Below, piece by piece: positions 5,880-6,486 of a DNA stretch of 6,486 nt. The stretch spans positions 1 to 6,486 of the forward strand of contig JAGWUU010000182.1 of NCBI GenBank assembly GCA_028868335.1, written 5' to 3'. Position numbers and translations under genes: made by a program. The notes under the pieces were generated by a model, which had not been told where the DNA came from, did not search any database, and worked only from the letters and a program-made list of their open reading frames with translations. Source of the stretch: Sphingomonadales bacterium. GTDB lineage: Bacteria > Pseudomonadota > Alphaproteobacteria > Sphingomonadales > Sphingomonadaceae. Every line of letters starts with the position of its first letter. The first letter of the stretch is position 1.

Positions 5880-6486
5880 ATGCTGGAAATGGCCGACGCG
5901 ACGACGCCGCGGGCGTTTCTGCGCATCGGCGGAACGACGGTCGCGCAGCAGCAACTCGGGCTTGCGCTGGCACTCGGATGCCAACGTGTAGTTTGCGTTG
6001 CTCACGGCTTGCGCGCGCCGCTGATTGCGCTTCAGCACGAGGCTGAGCGTGCGGGAGTGCAGTTCCACGTCATTGCCGGTCCGCGGCCGTTGCTTGGCCT
6101 TGTCACCGCGCAGGATGAAGTTTTGGCGTTTGGGGACGGCCTCTTCGCCTCGCGCCGGGAGGCGGTGGAACTGCTCGAACAAGGGCAGGCGGTCCTGGTC
6201 CAGCCAATCGAGCAGGGGCTTGCCGGCGGGTTTGAACGTATCGACATCAATCATGCTGCCGCTGCGGCAATGCGCATTCCAGGGCGGCTGGTTGACCAAC
6301 TCGCGGAACTGCCCACCGATTGCGACGCAGCTTCGGCCTTGCAGCGCATCGCGCTGCAAGGTGGTGTGCGACAGCGCTCCATTCCGTCCGTGGCGGACGG
6401 GCATCTGTTCTGGACGCTGGTGCGCAGCGACGATGAAGCCCACGCCATCGAGCCGCGATGGATCCGGCAGCGCACGCGCGACGATG
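5880..6486 (+). CDS. Nucleotidyltransferase-like domain protein (5' start uncertain, 3' end cut off)
   Basis: An open frame runs from the TAG at 5820-5822 to the window edge. From the first ATG (5880), 202 residues are visible. PRAFLRIGGTTVAQQQLGLALALGC (about 10-34) followed by QRVVCVAHG resembles the sugar/MobA-type nucleotidyltransferase pattern 'K-P-h-h-x-h-GG-x-x-h-x-x-x-h', then a beta strand. VLAFGDGLF at 81-89 resembles the metal-site strand with Asp86, and GFERIDINHA at 117-126 follows. The usual LAAGxGTRL loop is missing. The region before the ATG (LRVALLT, 5859-5879) looks like the first strand of the fold, so the true start may lie upstream; GGAG at 5848-5851 is well spaced for a CTG at 5859. 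Proteins with such a domain fused to a C-terminal CDP-alcohol phosphatidyltransferase are known (IPCT/DIPPS type), and I suspect this for the cut-off part. The exact substrate is unknown. Confidence 0.6.
   Translation, partial: MLEMADATTPRAFLRIGGTTVAQQQLGLALALGCQRVVCVAHGLRAPLIALQHEAERAGVQFHVIAGPRPLLGLVTAQDEVLAFGDGLFASRREAVELLEQGQAVLVQPIEQGLAGGFERIDINHAAAAAMRIPGRLVDQLAELPTDCDAASALQRIALQGGVRQRSIPSVADGHLFWTLVRSDDEAHAIEPRWIRQRTRDD

Noticed and set aside
5550..6443. 297-codon minus-strand open frame across the right end
   Set aside because: It spans two different plus-strand genes and the spacer between them, and its product is rich in Arg, Gln and Cys without domain pattern. The plus-strand frames have clear motifs.

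Overview
The window looks like chromosomal core DNA of a GC-rich alphaproteobacterium, most likely a sphingomonad (Sphingomonadales). This rests on the run birA end, coaX, rnj and a DUF1467 membrane protein, on the high G+C coding style, and on the protein families next to it. It is an inference from content and order, not a database match. I see no mobile element, CRISPR array, tRNA or rRNA, and no stretch over 300 bases without a gene.

Left part (1-2776, + strand): a tight operon-like run. It starts with the last codons of a probable biotin-protein ligase (1-67). Type III pantothenate kinase coaX (86-868) follows after 18 bases. Ribonuclease J (865-2499) overlaps coaX by ATGA, and a 90-residue two-helix DUF1467 protein (2504-2776) has its own strong Shine-Dalgarno inside the end of rnj. 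The cofactor genes (biotin attachment, coenzyme A) and the RNA-decay gene have no obvious biochemical link and probably share only transcription.

Middle part (2773-5391, - strand): one large gene for an 872-residue inner-membrane protein. It has an acidic N-terminal tail, two membrane helices, about 640 residues of predicted cytoplasmic coiled coil with a 29-residue tandem repeat, and a compact C-terminal domain of about 120 residues. Its architecture resembles the cell-pole organisers TipN and GPR. Its 3' end overlaps the DUF1467 gene tail to tail by four bases, inside a small hairpin.

Right part (5392-6486): a 70-base divergent spacer carries a perfect 6-bp inverted repeat and a possible promoter. 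It leads to a 100-residue Hpt-like protein that lacks the phosphoacceptor histidine. After a 115-base spacer, a gene that runs off the window encodes a nucleotidyltransferase-like domain with no glycine-rich nucleotide loop.

The most notable material is the pairing of the polarity-factor-like coiled-coil protein with a divergent, histidine-less Hpt protein, and the degenerate nucleotidyltransferase-like gene with an unclear start.
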